This document shows positions 43,420 to 52,345 of a stretch of DNA of 64,000 nucleotides, piece after piece; positions within the stretch are counted from its first letter, which is position 1, and each line of letters starts with the position of its first letter. The notes below the pieces were generated by a model. The model searched no databases, had not been told where the DNA came from, and saw only the letters and a list, made by a program, of their open reading frames with translations. Source of the DNA: Propionibacterium acidifaciens DSM 21887 (lineage in GTDB: Bacteria > Actinomycetota > Actinomycetes > Propionibacteriales > Propionibacteriaceae). The DNA is taken from positions 52,169-116,168 of the forward strand of contig NZ_AUFR01000002.1 in assembly GCF_000426605.1 (NCBI RefSeq). The letters run 5' to 3'. Position numbers and translations under genes: made by a program.

Positions 43420-44775
43420 ATGGCTCGATTGTTCGGAACCGACGGCGTCCGCGGCGTCGCCAACGGTGACCTCACAGCAGAACTCGCCCTCGGCCTGTCC
43501 GTCGCCGCAGCGCATGTGCTCGGCGAGGTCGGCGCCTTCGACGGCCGGCGGCCGGTGGCGATCGTCGGACGCGACACCCGCATCTCGGGGGAGTTCCTCC
43601 AGGCCGCTGTCATGGCGGGCCTCGCCAGCGCCGGCGTGGACGTCGTCGACGTCGGCGTCATCCCGACCCCCGGCCTGGCCCACCTGGTCGCCGCTCAGGA
43701 GGTCGACCTGGGCGTCATGCTCTCGGCGAGCCACAACCCGATGCCCGACAACGGCATCAAGTTCTTCGCCCGCGGCGGCGTCAAGCTCGACGACGCCATC
43801 GAGGACGCCATCCAGGAGCGCATGGGCGAGAACTGGCGGCGCCCCACCGGCGCCGACGTCGGCCACGTCTGCCCCGACGACCGGCTCCTGGGCTCCTACA
43901 TCGACCATCTCGTCGACTCTCTCGGCGGGACGAGCCTGGCGGGCCTGCGCATCGTCCTCGACTGCGCCAACGGCGCCTCCTCGGTCACCGCCGTACCGGC
44001 CTTCGAGGCGGCCGGCGCCGAGGTCATCGGCATCCACCGCAGCCCCGACGGCCTCAACATCAACGAGGGCTGCGGCTCGACGCACATCGAGAGCCTGCAG
44101 GCCGAGGTCGTCGCCCGCCGCGCGGACCTGGGCTTCGCCTTCGACGGCGACGCCGACCGCTGCCAGGGCGTCGACGCCCTGGGCCGCTGGATCGACGGCG
44201 ACCAGATCATGGCCATCCTCGCGCTGGGGCTGCAGGCCCAGGGCAAGCTCGTCGAGAACACCCTCGTGGCGACGATCATGAGCAACCTCGGTCTCATCGT
44301 CGCGATGCGCGAGCACGGCATCCACGTCGACCAGACGAAGGTCGGGGACCGCTACGTGCTCGAGGACATGGCGGCCAACGGCTTCACCCTCGGCGGCGAG
44401 CAGTCCGGCCACGTCATCATGAGCGAGTTCGCCACCACCGGCGATGGCGTGCTGACCGGCCTCCACGTGGCCGCCGAGGTCGCCAGGAGCGGCACCGGCC
44501 TCGCCGAGCTGGCCTCCGTCATGACGCGCCTGCCGCAGTCCCTCGTCAACGTGCCCAACGTCGACAAGCTGCGCGCCGGCATCGATCCGGTCATCACGAG
44601 CCGGGTCACCGCGGCCGGCCGGGAGCTCGGCGATTCCGGGCGCGTCGTCCTGCGGCCCAGCGGCACCGAGCCGCTCGTGCGCGTCATGGTCGAGGCCGCC
44701 ACCCAGGAGCAGGCCGACGAGATCGCCCACCGGCTCGCCGGCGTCGTGGCCGAACGGGTCGGCCTGCGGGGCTGA
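43420..44775 (+). CDS. glmM: Phosphoglucosamine mutase
   Basis: A 451-residue enzyme converting glucosamine 6-phosphate to glucosamine 1-phosphate for UDP-GlcNAc and peptidoglycan. The phosphoserine is Ser104 in LSASHNPMPDNG; the Mg site is D242-G-D244-A-D246-R. The N-terminus MARLFGTDGVRGVAN and the C-terminal phosphate loop RPSGTEPLVRVM are exact. It is functionally paired with glmS 1.2 kb downstream, with coaA inverted between. Its end is 11 bp from the end of convergent coaA. Confidence 0.97.
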   Translation: MARLFGTDGVRGVANGDLTAELALGLSVAAAHVLGEVGAFDGRRPVAIVGRDTRISGEFLQAAVMAGLASAGVDVVDVGVIPTPGLAHLVAAQEVDLGVMLSASHNPMPDNGIKFFARGGVKLDDAIEDAIQERMGENWRRPTGADVGHVCPDDRLLGSYIDHLVDSLGGTSLAGLRIVLDCANGASSVTAVPAFEAAGAEVIGIHRSPDGLNINEGCGSTHIESLQAEVVARRADLGFAFDGDADRCQGVDALGRWIDGDQIMAILALGLQAQGKLVENTLVATIMSNLGLIVAMREHGIHVDQTKVGDRYVLEDMAANGFTLGGEQSGHVIMSEFATTGDGVLTGLHVAAEVARSGTGLAELASVMTRLPQSLVNVPNVDKLRAGIDPVITSRVTAAGRELGDSGRVVLRPSGTEPLVRVMVEAATQEQADEIAHRLAGVVAERVGLRG

Positions 44776-44786
44776 CGGGCCGACCC

Positions 44787-45821
44787 TCAGATCTTGCGGA
44801 TGCGCACAGTCGCGACGCGGTGGTCCGGGCCCTTGCGCAGGATCACCGTGGCGCGCGGGCGCGTCGGGGCGATGTTGTCGCGCAGGTTCGGGCCGTTGGT
44901 CCGGGCCCACACCCGGCGGGCGAGGGCGAGGAAGTCCTCGTCGCTCAGGTTCCGCCAGGCCCGGAAGAAGTTGTCGTCGTCCTCGGCGGCGGCGTGCAGA
45001 TAGGCGAGCTGGCGCTCCATGTACCAGCGCTCGATGTCGTGCTCGTCGGCGTCGACGTAGACCGAGAAGTCGATGAAGTCGCTGATCGCGACCGAGGCCC
45101 GCTCGCTGCGCCCGGCGCTGGCCGGCTGGAGGACGTTGAGGCCCTCGAGGATGAGGATGTCGGGGCGGTGGATCTGCTCGCGCTCGCCCGGCACGATGTC
45201 GTAGAGGGTGTGGGAGTAGACCGGCGTCGAGACGTCGGGACGGCCCGACTTCACGTCCATGACGAAGCGCAGCAGCGCCCTCAGGTCGTAGCTCTCGGGG
45301 AAGCCCTTGCGCTGGAGCAGGCCGCGGGCCTCCAACTCGGCGTTCGGCAGGAGGAAGCCGTCGGTGGTCACGAGCACCACGCGGGGACGGTTCTCGCCGC
45401 GGGCCAGCAGCTCGCGCAGCAGCCGGGCCGTCGTCGACTTGCCGACGGCCACCGAGCCGGCGACGCCGACGATGAGCGGGGTGCGCGGCGTCGTGTCCGG
45501 GCTCAGGCCGAGGAAGCGGTTCTGGGCCCCCCACAGGCGCCTGCGGTTCGTGCGGTGCAGCTCGATGAGCCGGCTCAGCGGCAGGTAGACCTGCTCGACG
45601 TCGGACTCGTCGGTCGGGTCGTCGAGCCCCCGCAGGTGCTCAACGGTCGCCCGGTCGAGGCCGGGGGAGCCGCCGTCGGCCAGCCGTGCCCACTGCGCGC
45701 GGCCGACCTCGAACCAGGGGCCGTCGGCCGCCACGGCGTGACGGGCGACCACGTCGAGGGCCTCAATGGTGCGCGGCGGCCGGTCGTCCTCCGAGCCGGT
45801 GGGGTCTGATGAGCCTTGCAC
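44787..45821 (-). CDS. coaA: Type I pantothenate kinase
   Basis: A ~344-residue PanK-I that phosphorylates pantothenate, the controlling step of CoA synthesis. The P-loop is GVAGSVAVGKST. Family blocks are VTTDGFLLPNAELEARGLL, RKGFPESYDLRALLRF, PVYSHTLYDIVPG, ILILEGLNVLQ and the C-terminal NIAPTRPRATVILRKG. Mycobacterial CoaA is closely similar. The start is uncertain: GTG 45821 is used; GTGs at 45842 and 45857 are possible, because the first ~35 residues are not conserved. It is divergent from glmS and convergent with glmM. Confidence 0.93.
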   Translation of the reverse strand: MQGSSDPTGSEDDRPPRTIEALDVVARHAVAADGPWFEVGRAQWARLADGGSPGLDRATVEHLRGLDDPTDESDVEQVYLPLSRLIELHRTNRRRLWGAQNRFLGLSPDTTPRTPLIVGVAGSVAVGKSTTARLLRELLARGENRPRVVLVTTDGFLLPNAELEARGLLQRKGFPESYDLRALLRFVMDVKSGRPDVSTPVYSHTLYDIVPGEREQIHRPDILILEGLNVLQPASAGRSERASVAISDFIDFSVYVDADEHDIERWYMERQLAYLHAAAEDDDNFFRAWRNLSDEDFLALARRVWARTNGPNLRDNIAPTRPRATVILRKGPDHRVATVRIRKI

Positions 45822-45955
45822 CCGTGCAGCCCACCACGTCACGGCGCCGATGTCCACTCGGCGCGACGGGCCGCGGCGATGAGAAGGTCGCCGCGCGGGT
45901 CCGCCGGGACGCCGAGCGGGTCGGGCCGTGCGCCCGCCCCGGCGCCGGGTGCCCC

Positions 45956-45961
45956 TAGAGT
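45956..45961 (+). promoter_or_regulatory. -10 box TAGAGT, leaderless-type, of glmS
   Basis: TAGAGT ends 7 nt before the glmS ATG. The start codon is fixed by biochemistry (Cys must be residue 2), which makes this the most secure leaderless case in the window. No glmS ribozyme is present. Confidence 0.55.
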
Positions 45962-45968
45962 AGGGACC

Positions 45969-47813
45969 ATGTGCGGAATCATCGGTTACGTCGGCCCGCA
46001 GCAGGCCGTGAGCGTCATCATCGAGGGCCTGCGACGCCTCGAGTACCGCGGCTACGACTCCGCCGGGGTGGCCGTCGGCGCCGACGGCCGGATCGAGTGG
46101 CGCAAGAAGGCCGGCAAGATCGCCAACCTCGACGAGGAGCTGGCCGCCAGGCCGCTGCCCGCGTCGACCATCGGCATCGGGCACACCCGCTGGGCCACCC
46201 ACGGCGGCCCCACCGACGCGAACGCCCACCCGCACCTGTCGGCCGACGGGCGCGTCGCGCTCGTCCACAACGGCATCATCGAGAACTTCGCCTCCCTGCG
46301 CGCCGAGCTGGTCGGGGAGGGCGTCGCCTTCCGCTCCGAGACCGACACCGAGGTCGCCGCCGTCCTGCTCGGACGCGAGCTCGACTCCGCCGGAGACCTC
46401 GCGGGCGCCATGCGCCGGGTCTGCTCCCACCTGGAGGGCGCCTTCACGCTCGTCGCCATCGACGCCCGGGACCCGACCCGCGTCGTCGCCGCCCGGCGCA
46501 ACTCGCCGCTGGTCGTCGGCGTCGGCAGGGGCGAGAACTTCCTCGCCTCCGACGTGGCCGCCTTCATCGAGCACACGCGCGACGCCATCGAGCTGGGCCA
46601 GGACCAGGTCGTCGTCATCACCGCCGACACGATCGAGGTCACCGACTTCGAGGGCGGGCCCGTCGAGGTCAACCCCTACCACGTCGACTGGGACACCACC
46701 GCCGCCGAGAAGTCCGGTTACGACTGGTTCATGCGCAAGGAGATCTTCGAGCAGCCCCGGGCCGTCGCCGACACGCTCCTGGGGCGCTACTCCGACAACG
46801 GCGAACTCGTCCTCGACGAGATCCGCATCGGCCCCGAGGAGCTGCGCCGGGTCGACAAGATCATCATCATCGGCTGCGGCACCGCCTACTACGCCGGGAT
46901 GGTCGCCAAGTACGTCATCGAGCACTGGACGCGCATCGGTTGCGAGGTCGAGCTGGCCAGCGAGTTCCGCTACCGCGACCCGATCGTCGACGCCAACACC
47001 CTGTGCGTGGCCATCAGCCAGTCCGGAGAGACCGCCGACACGCTGCAGGCCATCCGGCACGCCCGCGAGCAGGGCTCGAAGGTCATCGCCATCTGCAACA
47101 CGAACGGCTCGACCATCCCGCGCGAGTCCGACGCCGTCATCTACACGCATGCCGGCCCGGAGATCGGGGTGGCCTCGACGAAGGGCTTCCTCACCCAGCT
47201 CATCGCCTGCTATCTGCTCGGCCTCTTCCTCGCCCAGGTGCGCGGCGTCAAGTTCGGCGACGAGATCGGCGCCGTCATGGACGAGCTCGCCGGCATGCCG
47301 CCGCGCATCCAGCGGCTGCTCGACGGCGCCGACGAGGTCTACGGGCTCGCCCACGAGCTCATCGACCAGGGCGACTACGTCTTCCTCGGTCGCCACGTCG
47401 GCTACCCGGCCGCCATGGAGGGCGCGCTCAAACTCAAGGAGATCGCCTATCTGCACGCCGAGGGCTTCGCCGCCGGCGAGCTCAAGCACGGCCCGATCGC
47501 CATCATCAACCCCGGCATGCCGGTCTTCGTCATCGTCCCGCCGGCGGGACGCGACCAGCTGCACGACAAGGTCGTGAGCAACATCCAGGAGGTGCGCGCC
47601 CGCGGGGCCCGCACCATCGTCCTGGCCGAGGAGGACGACGGCGAGGTCGACGCCTACGCCGAGCGGGTCATCCGCCTGCCGAGGGTGAGCACCCTGCTCC
47701 AGCCGGTCCTGGCCGTCGTGCCGCTCCAGCTGTTCGCCTGCGAGCTGGCCACGGCGCTCGGCAACGACGTCGACCAGCCGCGCAACCTGGCCAAGTCGGT
47801 CACCGTCGAGTAG
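45969..47813 (+). CDS. glmS: Glutamine-fructose-6-phosphate aminotransferase (isomerizing)
   Basis: A 614-residue enzyme making glucosamine 6-phosphate from fructose 6-phosphate and glutamine. It is the entry to UDP-GlcNAc and peptidoglycan synthesis. The N-terminal glutaminase begins with catalytic Cys2 (MCGIIGYVG) and has HTRWATHG and HNGIIENF. Two SIS domains follow with [20 protein letters not shown] and [19 protein letters not shown]. The end [13 protein letters not shown] is the exact family C-terminus. It is followed by acpS after 10 bp; glmS-acpS-nnr appear to be one operon. Confidence 0.97.
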   Translation: MCGIIGYVGPQQAVSVIIEGLRRLEYRGYDSAGVAVGADGRIEWRKKAGKIANLDEELAARPLPASTIGIGHTRWATHGGPTDANAHPHLSADGRVALVHNGIIENFASLRAELVGEGVAFRSETDTEVAAVLLGRELDSAGDLAGAMRRVCSHLEGAFTLVAIDARDPTRVVAARRNSPLVVGVGRGENFLASDVAAFIEHTRDAIELGQDQVVVITADTIEVTDFEGGPVEVNPYHVDWDTTAAEKSGYDWFMRKEIFEQPRAVADTLLGRYSDNGELVLDEIRIGPEELRRVDKIIIIGCGTAYYAGMVAKYVIEHWTRIGCEVELASEFRYRDPIVDANTLCVAISQSGETADTLQAIRHAREQGSKVIAICNTNGSTIPRESDAVIYTHAGPEIGVASTKGFLTQLIACYLLGLFLAQVRGVKFGDEIGAVMDELAGMPPRIQRLLDGADEVYGLAHELIDQGDYVFLGRHVGYPAAMEGALKLKEIAYLHAEGFAAGELKHGPIAIINPGMPVFVIVPPAGRDQLHDKVVSNIQEVRARGARTIVLAEEDDGEVDAYAERVIRLPRVSTLLQPVLAVVPLQLFACELATALGNDVDQPRNLAKSVTVE

Positions 47814-47823
47814 GGGAGTGGAC

Positions 47824-48192
47824 ATGATCATCGGCGTGGGCATCGACGTCTGCTCGGTCGAGCGCTTCAGCGCCATGGTGGAGCGCCGGCCCGGCGTCCT
47901 CGACCGGCTGTTCAGCCCGGACGAGCGCCTCGCCCACGGGCTGCCGCGCGCCCCCGAGTCGCTCGCCGCCCGCTTCGCCGCCAAGGAGGCCCTCGCCAAG
48001 GCGCTCGGCGCCCCCGGGAACCTGTCGTGGCGCGACACGGAGATCGTCGTCGGCCCCGACCGTCGGCCCTCGCTCGTGGTGCGCGGCACGGTGCTGGCCC
48101 GCGCCGAGGAGCTGGGGGCCACCTGCTTCCACCTGTCGCTGAGCCACGACGGGCCGGTCTCCTGCGCCGTCGTCGTCGCGGAGGCGCGCTGA
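47824..48192 (+). CDS. acpS: Holo-[acyl-carrier-protein] synthase
   Basis: A 122-residue enzyme that transfers phosphopantetheine from CoA to acyl carrier protein. The Mg-binding Asp8 is in [12 protein letters not shown], and the second motif is [11 protein letters not shown] with the conserved Glu. The C-terminal [15 protein letters not shown] strand is typical. The ATG at 47824 is chosen because GGGGAG lies five bases upstream; a GTG two codons earlier overlaps that site. It lies between glmS and the NAD(P)HX repair gene. Confidence 0.94.
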   Translation: MIIGVGIDVCSVERFSAMVERRPGVLDRLFSPDERLAHGLPRAPESLAARFAAKEALAKALGAPGNLSWRDTEIVVGPDRRPSLVVRGTVLARAEELGATCFHLSLSHDGPVSCAVVVAEAR

Positions 48193-48193
48193 G

Positions 48194-49648
48194 ATGCGCC
48201 CCGTCGCCACGGCGGAGACGATCAGGGCCGCAGAGCGGGCCTGGTTCGACGCGCACCCCGGCGAGGGGCTCATGGAGACCGCCGCCGCGCGCGTGAGCGC
48301 CACCGCCTGCGAGATGCTCGCCTCCGCCCCGGCGTCCCGCACCCGCGTGCTCGTCGTCGTCGGTCCCGGCAACAACGGCGGGGACGGCCTCTACGCGGCC
48401 CGCGACCTCGCCGCCGCCGGGATCGAGGTGGCGCTGTGGCCGACCTCCGCGCGCCGGCACGAGTCCGGCTGGGCCGCCGCCATCGCCTCCGGCGCCCGCG
48501 AGGTCGACGCGGCGGCCGCCATGGCCGGGCTGGCCGACACCGATCTGGTCATCGACGCCGTGCTCGGCATCGGGGGCCGCCCCGGGCTGCGCGAACCGGT
48601 CGCCGAGCTCGCCCGCGCCTGCGCCGACCTGGCCGTGCCGGTCCTGTCCGTCGACGTGCCCTCGGGCCTGGACTCCGACGGCGCCGGAGCCGAGCACCCG
48701 GCCTGCTTCACGGCCGCCCGCACCGTCACCTTCGGGGCCCTCAAGCCCTGCCACGTCGTCCAGCCGGCCGCCTCCCGCTGCGGACGCGTCGAGGTGGCCG
48801 ACATCGGCATCGACGTCACCGGTACCGGGCTCCTGGCCGCCGACCCCTGGGACGTCGCGGCCCGCTGGCCGGTGCCCGGGCCCGAGTCCGACAAGTACGC
48901 CCGTGGCGTCGTCGGCATCGACGCCGGCTCGGCCCGCTTCCCGGGCGCCGCCGTGCTCACCGCCTGCGGGGCCCTGCACGCCGGGGCCGGGTTCATCCGC
49001 TGCTGCGCGCCCGAGCCGGTGCCCGCCATGGTCGTCGCGGCGATGCCCTCGGTCACCCTCGGGCCTGGCCGCGTCCAGGCCTGGCTCGTCGGCCCCGGCT
49101 GGGGCGATCCCGGACGGAATCGGCGGCGCCTGGCCGAGCGGCTGGCCGACGGGGTGCCGCTCGTCGTCGACGCGGACGCCCTGGCCGAGTTGCCCGTCGC
49201 GCTGCCCGCCGGCTCGCTCGCGACCCCGCACGCAGGCGAGCTCGCCCGCATGCTGGGCGTCGAGCGCTCCAGCGTCCTCGCCGATCCCGTCGGCGCCGCC
49301 AGCGAGGGCGCCGACCGTTTCGGCACGACGGTGCTGCTCAAGGGCGCCGCCCAGTACGTCGCCGAGCCCGGCGGCCGCGTCACCGTCGCCCTGCCCGGCC
49401 CCGCCTGGACGGCGCAGGCCGGTTCGGGCGACGTCCTCGCCGGCATCTGCGCGACGCTGCTGGCGGCGGGCCTGGGACCCCGCTGGGCGGGCGTGCTCGG
49501 GGCCAGCGCCCAGGCGCTCGCCGCGGAGGCGATGCCCGGCCCGTACCCGCCCGACGCGCTCGCCCGCACGCTGCCCGCCCTCATCGCACGGCTCGCGGAG
49601 CGGGCTGGCGCCGCCTCCGGACGCCGGGACCGGCCCGCGCCGGCTTGA
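48194..49648 (+). CDS. nnr: Bifunctional NAD(P)HX epimerase / ADP- or ATP-dependent dehydratase
   Basis: A 484-residue fusion that repairs hydrated NADH and NADPH. Residues 1-210 are the YjeF_N epimerase (GPGNNGGDGLYAARDL; VIDAVLGIGGRPGL; SVDVPSGLDSD). Residues about 225-475 are the ribokinase-like dehydratase (KYARGVVGIDAGSARFPGAAV; VLLKGAAQYVAEPGG; the catalytic Asp in AQAGSGDVLAG). The fused form is the rule in actinobacteria. It starts one base after acpS. alr (alanine racemase), commonly nearby in this neighbourhood, is not present. Confidence 0.94.
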   Translation: MRPVATAETIRAAERAWFDAHPGEGLMETAAARVSATACEMLASAPASRTRVLVVVGPGNNGGDGLYAARDLAAAGIEVALWPTSARRHESGWAAAIASGAREVDAAAAMAGLADTDLVIDAVLGIGGRPGLREPVAELARACADLAVPVLSVDVPSGLDSDGAGAEHPACFTAARTVTFGALKPCHVVQPAASRCGRVEVADIGIDVTGTGLLAADPWDVAARWPVPGPESDKYARGVVGIDAGSARFPGAAVLTACGALHAGAGFIRCCAPEPVPAMVVAAMPSVTLGPGRVQAWLVGPGWGDPGRNRRRLAERLADGVPLVVDADALAELPVALPAGSLATPHAGELARMLGVERSSVLADPVGAASEGADRFGTTVLLKGAAQYVAEPGGRVTVALPGPAWTAQAGSGDVLAGICATLLAAGLGPRWAGVLGASAQALAAEAMPGPYPPDALARTLPALIARLAERAGAASGRRDRPAPA

Positions 49649-49706
49649 CGGGGCGGATGGTGGAGCGTCCCGGCCCGCCGGGGTCGTGCCGATGGTGTCG
49701 GGACGA

Positions 49707-49731
49707 GGGCGCTCGTGAACCAAGAGCGCCC
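49707..49731 (+). terminator. Possible terminator of glmS-acpS-nnr
   Basis: GGGCGCTC and GAGCGCCC pair around a 9-nt loop, extended outside by GTCGGG/C-CGAC with a bulge, 59 bp after the nnr stop. No U tract. Confidence 0.5.
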
Positions 49732-49864
49732 CGACTCACCGGGTCGTGCTCATCCGTACCGCACGCCGGGTGCCCCGGAGGGCGCGTCCCGGCTCGACGG
49801 GGGCGGCCGGTCGCGGCCGGTCTCCGCCCTCGCCGACGGTCTCGGCCCGGCTTGGCCCGGCCGC

Positions 49865-49870
49865 TATGCT
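49865..49870 (+). promoter_or_regulatory. Candidate -10 box TATGCT of the DEAD-box gene
   Basis: TATGCT would give a leader of about 80 nt containing the hairpin GTGCGC-gatgt-GCGCAC. Long structured leaders are common on cold-induced helicase mRNAs, but I see no specific cold box. The 310 bp upstream of the gene hold only this and the terminator hairpin. Confidence 0.35.
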
Positions 49871-49958
49871 GGATCGCCGGTGCGCGATGTGCGCACGAGG
49901 GGCCCGACCGGGAATTTCGACGCAGGGCTTCCGCTCCCGTCGTCTCGAAGGTTCCTCC

Positions 49959-51872
49959 ATGTCCTCCTCCCATGATTCCGGCCGCCCTCGTCGTGGCCGC
50001 GGCTCCGACCGTGGCCGTTCCGCCCGCGAGCGCTCCTCCCGAGGCCGCGGCGGGCGCGACGAGCGGGACGCCCGTCCGCGCGCCTGGGGCCGTGACGAGT
50101 GGGAGGCCGGCACCGGCCGTCCCGCGCACCGCAGGACGTGGCGGCCCGCCGGAGACGACCGACGCCGGCCCGCCCGTCCGGCGCGCGGCGGGGACCGGTC
50201 CGAGGGCCGGGGCGACGACCGACGGCCAGCAGGCCGTGGTGCCGGCCGCCAGGCCCGGGGCCGGGACGAGCGCCGTGGCAGGGACCGTCATGGCGGGGAT
50301 CGTCGTGAGGACCGCTGGAGCCGGGGCCGTCGTGAGGACCGGTGGGGTCGTGACCGCCGCGGTCGTGACGAGCGCCGCGGGTCGGCGGGGGACGTCGACC
50401 CCCAGTGGGCGCGCGCCCTCGACACCGACCCCGCCGTTCCCGAATCCGAGGCCGGTGCGTCCCCGGCCGCCGGGCCCGCGCCGGAGAACTCCGCGTCCCG
50501 CGCGGGCACCGGGCGCGTCGGGCGTCCGCGCGGCGAGCACCCGCACGGTTCCGTCGGCCTCGATCGGCCCGCGCACCGGCCCCGGCGCGGCCCGCGCTTC
50601 GCTGAACTCGGCGTGCCCGAGGCCATCGTCGCCGTCCTCGACGCACAGGGCATCACGACGGCCTTCCCGATCCAGGCGGCCGCCATCCCCGACGCCATGA
50701 GCGGACGCGACCTGCTCGGCCGCGGCCGGACCGGCTCGGGCAAGACCCTCGCCTTCGGTCTGCCCGCCCTCACCCGCCTGGGCACGGGCGGCGCCGCGCC
50801 CGGGCATCCCCGCGTTGTCCTGCTGGCTCCGACCCGCGAACTGGCCATGCAGGTGCACGACGTCCTGCGCCCGCTCGCCGGTGCCGTCGGCGTGCGCACC
50901 GTGCTCGTCGCCGGCGGCATGAGCTATACCCCGCAGCTGCGGGCCCTGCGCCACGGCGTCGACGTCGTCGTGGCCACGCCCGGACGGCTCGTCGATCTCG
51001 TGGAGCGGGGCGCCGCCCGTCTCGACCGGGTCGAGACCGTCGTCCTCGACGAGGCCGACGAGATGGCCGACATGGGTTTCGTGCCCGAGGTCACCCGCAT
51101 CCTCGACGAGGTGCCCGCCGGGGCCCAGCACCTGCTGTTCAGCGCGACGCTCGACGAGCAGGTCGACGGGCTCGTGCACCGCTACCTCCACGACCCGGTC
51201 GTCCACGGCGTCGACTCCGCGCGGGCCTCGGTCACGACGATGCGCCACGAGGTCTGGGGCGTCAGCGCCCGCGAGAGGAGGCAGGTCATCGCGCAGGCCG
51301 TCAACCGGCCGGGACGCACGATCGTCTTCGTCCGCACCCAGCGCGACGCCGACGAGACCGCCGAGCGGCTCCGCGGGGCGGGCGTCATGGCCGGCGCCCT
51401 CCACGGCGGCCTGCCCCAGGGCATGCGCGCCCGCGTGCTCCACGCCTTCCGCGCCGGCAGGGTGCCGGTGCTCGTGGCCACCGATGTGGCCGCCCGCGGC
51501 ATCGACGTCGATGACGTCTCGCTCGTTCTCCAGGCCGACCCGCCCCACGACGGCAAGGACTACCTGCACCGCGCCGGGCGCACCGCCCGCGCCGGCACCG
51601 ACGGCCTGGTCGCCTCCATCGTGCTGCCCCGCCAGCGCCGCCGGATGGAGCGCATCCTGCGCGAGGCCGGCGTCCACGAGCGCCCCCACGGCGTGCGCCC
51701 CGGCGAACGGCTCGCCGAGCTGACCGGCGGCGCCGAGCCCGACGGCGAACCGATCAGCGCCGAGCGGTACAAGGCCCTCATCGCCCCGCCGCGCCCGGCC
51801 CGCAGGCAGGGGGGCCGCAGGGGCGTGCGCCGCGGTGGGCGGCCGTACCGGCGCAGGGGCTCCAGACAGTGA
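49959..51872 (+). CDS. DEAD-box RNA helicase with long Arg/Gly/Asp-rich N-terminal tail
   Basis: A 637-residue RNA helicase. Residues 1-150 are a disordered, highly charged Arg/Gly/Asp tail with repeats such as DRRGRDERRG and REDRWGRDRR; an Ala/Pro linker follows. The helicase core starts near 210 (FAELGVPEAIV, Q-motif FPIQAAAIP), with Walker A RTGSGKT (about 255-261), PTRELAMQV, D364-E-A-D367, SAT, then domain 2 with ATDVAARGIDV and HRAGRTARAG. The C-terminus is again basic (RRQGGRRGVRRGGRPYRR). RGG-type tails on DEAD-box proteins usually sit at the C-terminus; a long N-terminal one is less usual. Roles in RNA decay or ribosome assembly are inferred from the family. Confidence 0.92.
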   Translation: MSSSHDSGRPRRGRGSDRGRSARERSSRGRGGRDERDARPRAWGRDEWEAGTGRPAHRRTWRPAGDDRRRPARPARGGDRSEGRGDDRRPAGRGAGRQARGRDERRGRDRHGGDRREDRWSRGRREDRWGRDRRGRDERRGSAGDVDPQWARALDTDPAVPESEAGASPAAGPAPENSASRAGTGRVGRPRGEHPHGSVGLDRPAHRPRRGPRFAELGVPEAIVAVLDAQGITTAFPIQAAAIPDAMSGRDLLGRGRTGSGKTLAFGLPALTRLGTGGAAPGHPRVVLLAPTRELAMQVHDVLRPLAGAVGVRTVLVAGGMSYTPQLRALRHGVDVVVATPGRLVDLVERGAARLDRVETVVLDEADEMADMGFVPEVTRILDEVPAGAQHLLFSATLDEQVDGLVHRYLHDPVVHGVDSARASVTTMRHEVWGVSARERRQVIAQAVNRPGRTIVFVRTQRDADETAERLRGAGVMAGALHGGLPQGMRARVLHAFRAGRVPVLVATDVAARGIDVDDVSLVLQADPPHDGKDYLHRAGRTARAGTDGLVASIVLPRQRRRMERILREAGVHERPHGVRPGERLAELTGGAEPDGEPISAERYKALIAPPRPARRQGGRRGVRRGGRPYRRRGSRQ

Positions 51873-52069
51873 ACCCGGCCACACGGCCGGACCACGGGCG
51901 TCGGCACGGCACCGGTCACCGATCCGGGTCGGCCAGCGGCCGAGCGCACCACGCGCCCCGACGAGACACGTCCGAGCCGGGAGGAGCCGACCCGTTCCGT
52001 GATGCGGACGTCGACACGCTGTGGGTCGGCGTTGCCATGGTCCTTGATCGTACGCGGTTTTGCTGTTCC

Positions 52070-52250
52070 ATCCCTGGTCAGGTTCGGGCGGGACGCGGCG
52101 GGCCGTCTGGTCGAGGTGACCCAGCCCACCGGCAGGTCGTACCGGTACGAGTGGGCGAGTGCGGGCGCTGGGCCGCGACGGTCAGCACCGGCGGGGACCG
52201 TCGCGAGATCGTCCATGACGCGGATTCGCGGATCGTCGGGAGGCCTGGCC
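52070..52250 (+). pseudogene. Isolated RHS/YD-repeat remnant
   Basis: In one frame FGRDAAGRLVEVTQPTGRSY then RYEW (52083-52150) is a clear YD repeat. In another frame VSTGGDRREIVHDADSRIV (about 52180-52240) continues it, so a frameshift lies between. Neither piece has a start or stop context of its own. Just upstream, 52035-52075 is locally AT-richer than its surroundings. The 473 bp between the helicase and the tsaE gene hold nothing else. This is the debris of an RHS cassette, on the strand opposite to the large RHS gene at the left edge. Confidence 0.7.
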
Positions 52251-52331
52251 GACCGGGGCGATGCAGGGGACGGTTTCGGTCAGATGAAGGGCGACTCTGG
52301 CTGCCGGATCAGGCCCGGGTGGGTCACTCAC

Positions 52332-52337
52332 TAGACT
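52332..52337 (+). promoter_or_regulatory. -10 box TAGACT, leaderless-type, of the t6A operon
   Basis: TAGACT ends 8 nt before the GTG of the GNAT-TsaE gene. It lies just beyond the RHS remnant, so the operon promoter has stayed intact. Confidence 0.45.
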
Positions 52338-52345
52338 GGGCCGAC

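Noticed and set aside
45822-45968. A glmS ribozyme upstream of glmS
   Set aside because: The -10 box lies 7 nt before the start codon, leaving no leader, and no ribozyme core is visible. This ribozyme is typical of Firmicutes.
44787-48122. A very long minus-strand open frame running from coaA through the antisense of glmS and acpS
   Set aside because: Only the coaA part resembles a protein. The rest is the mirror of glmS and acpS in DNA with few stop codons.
51869-52345. A 480-residue version of the GNAT-TsaE protein starting right after the helicase gene
   Set aside because: The added N-terminus is low-complexity and includes the out-of-frame half of an RHS remnant. The GTG at 52346 has a -10 box 8 nt upstream.
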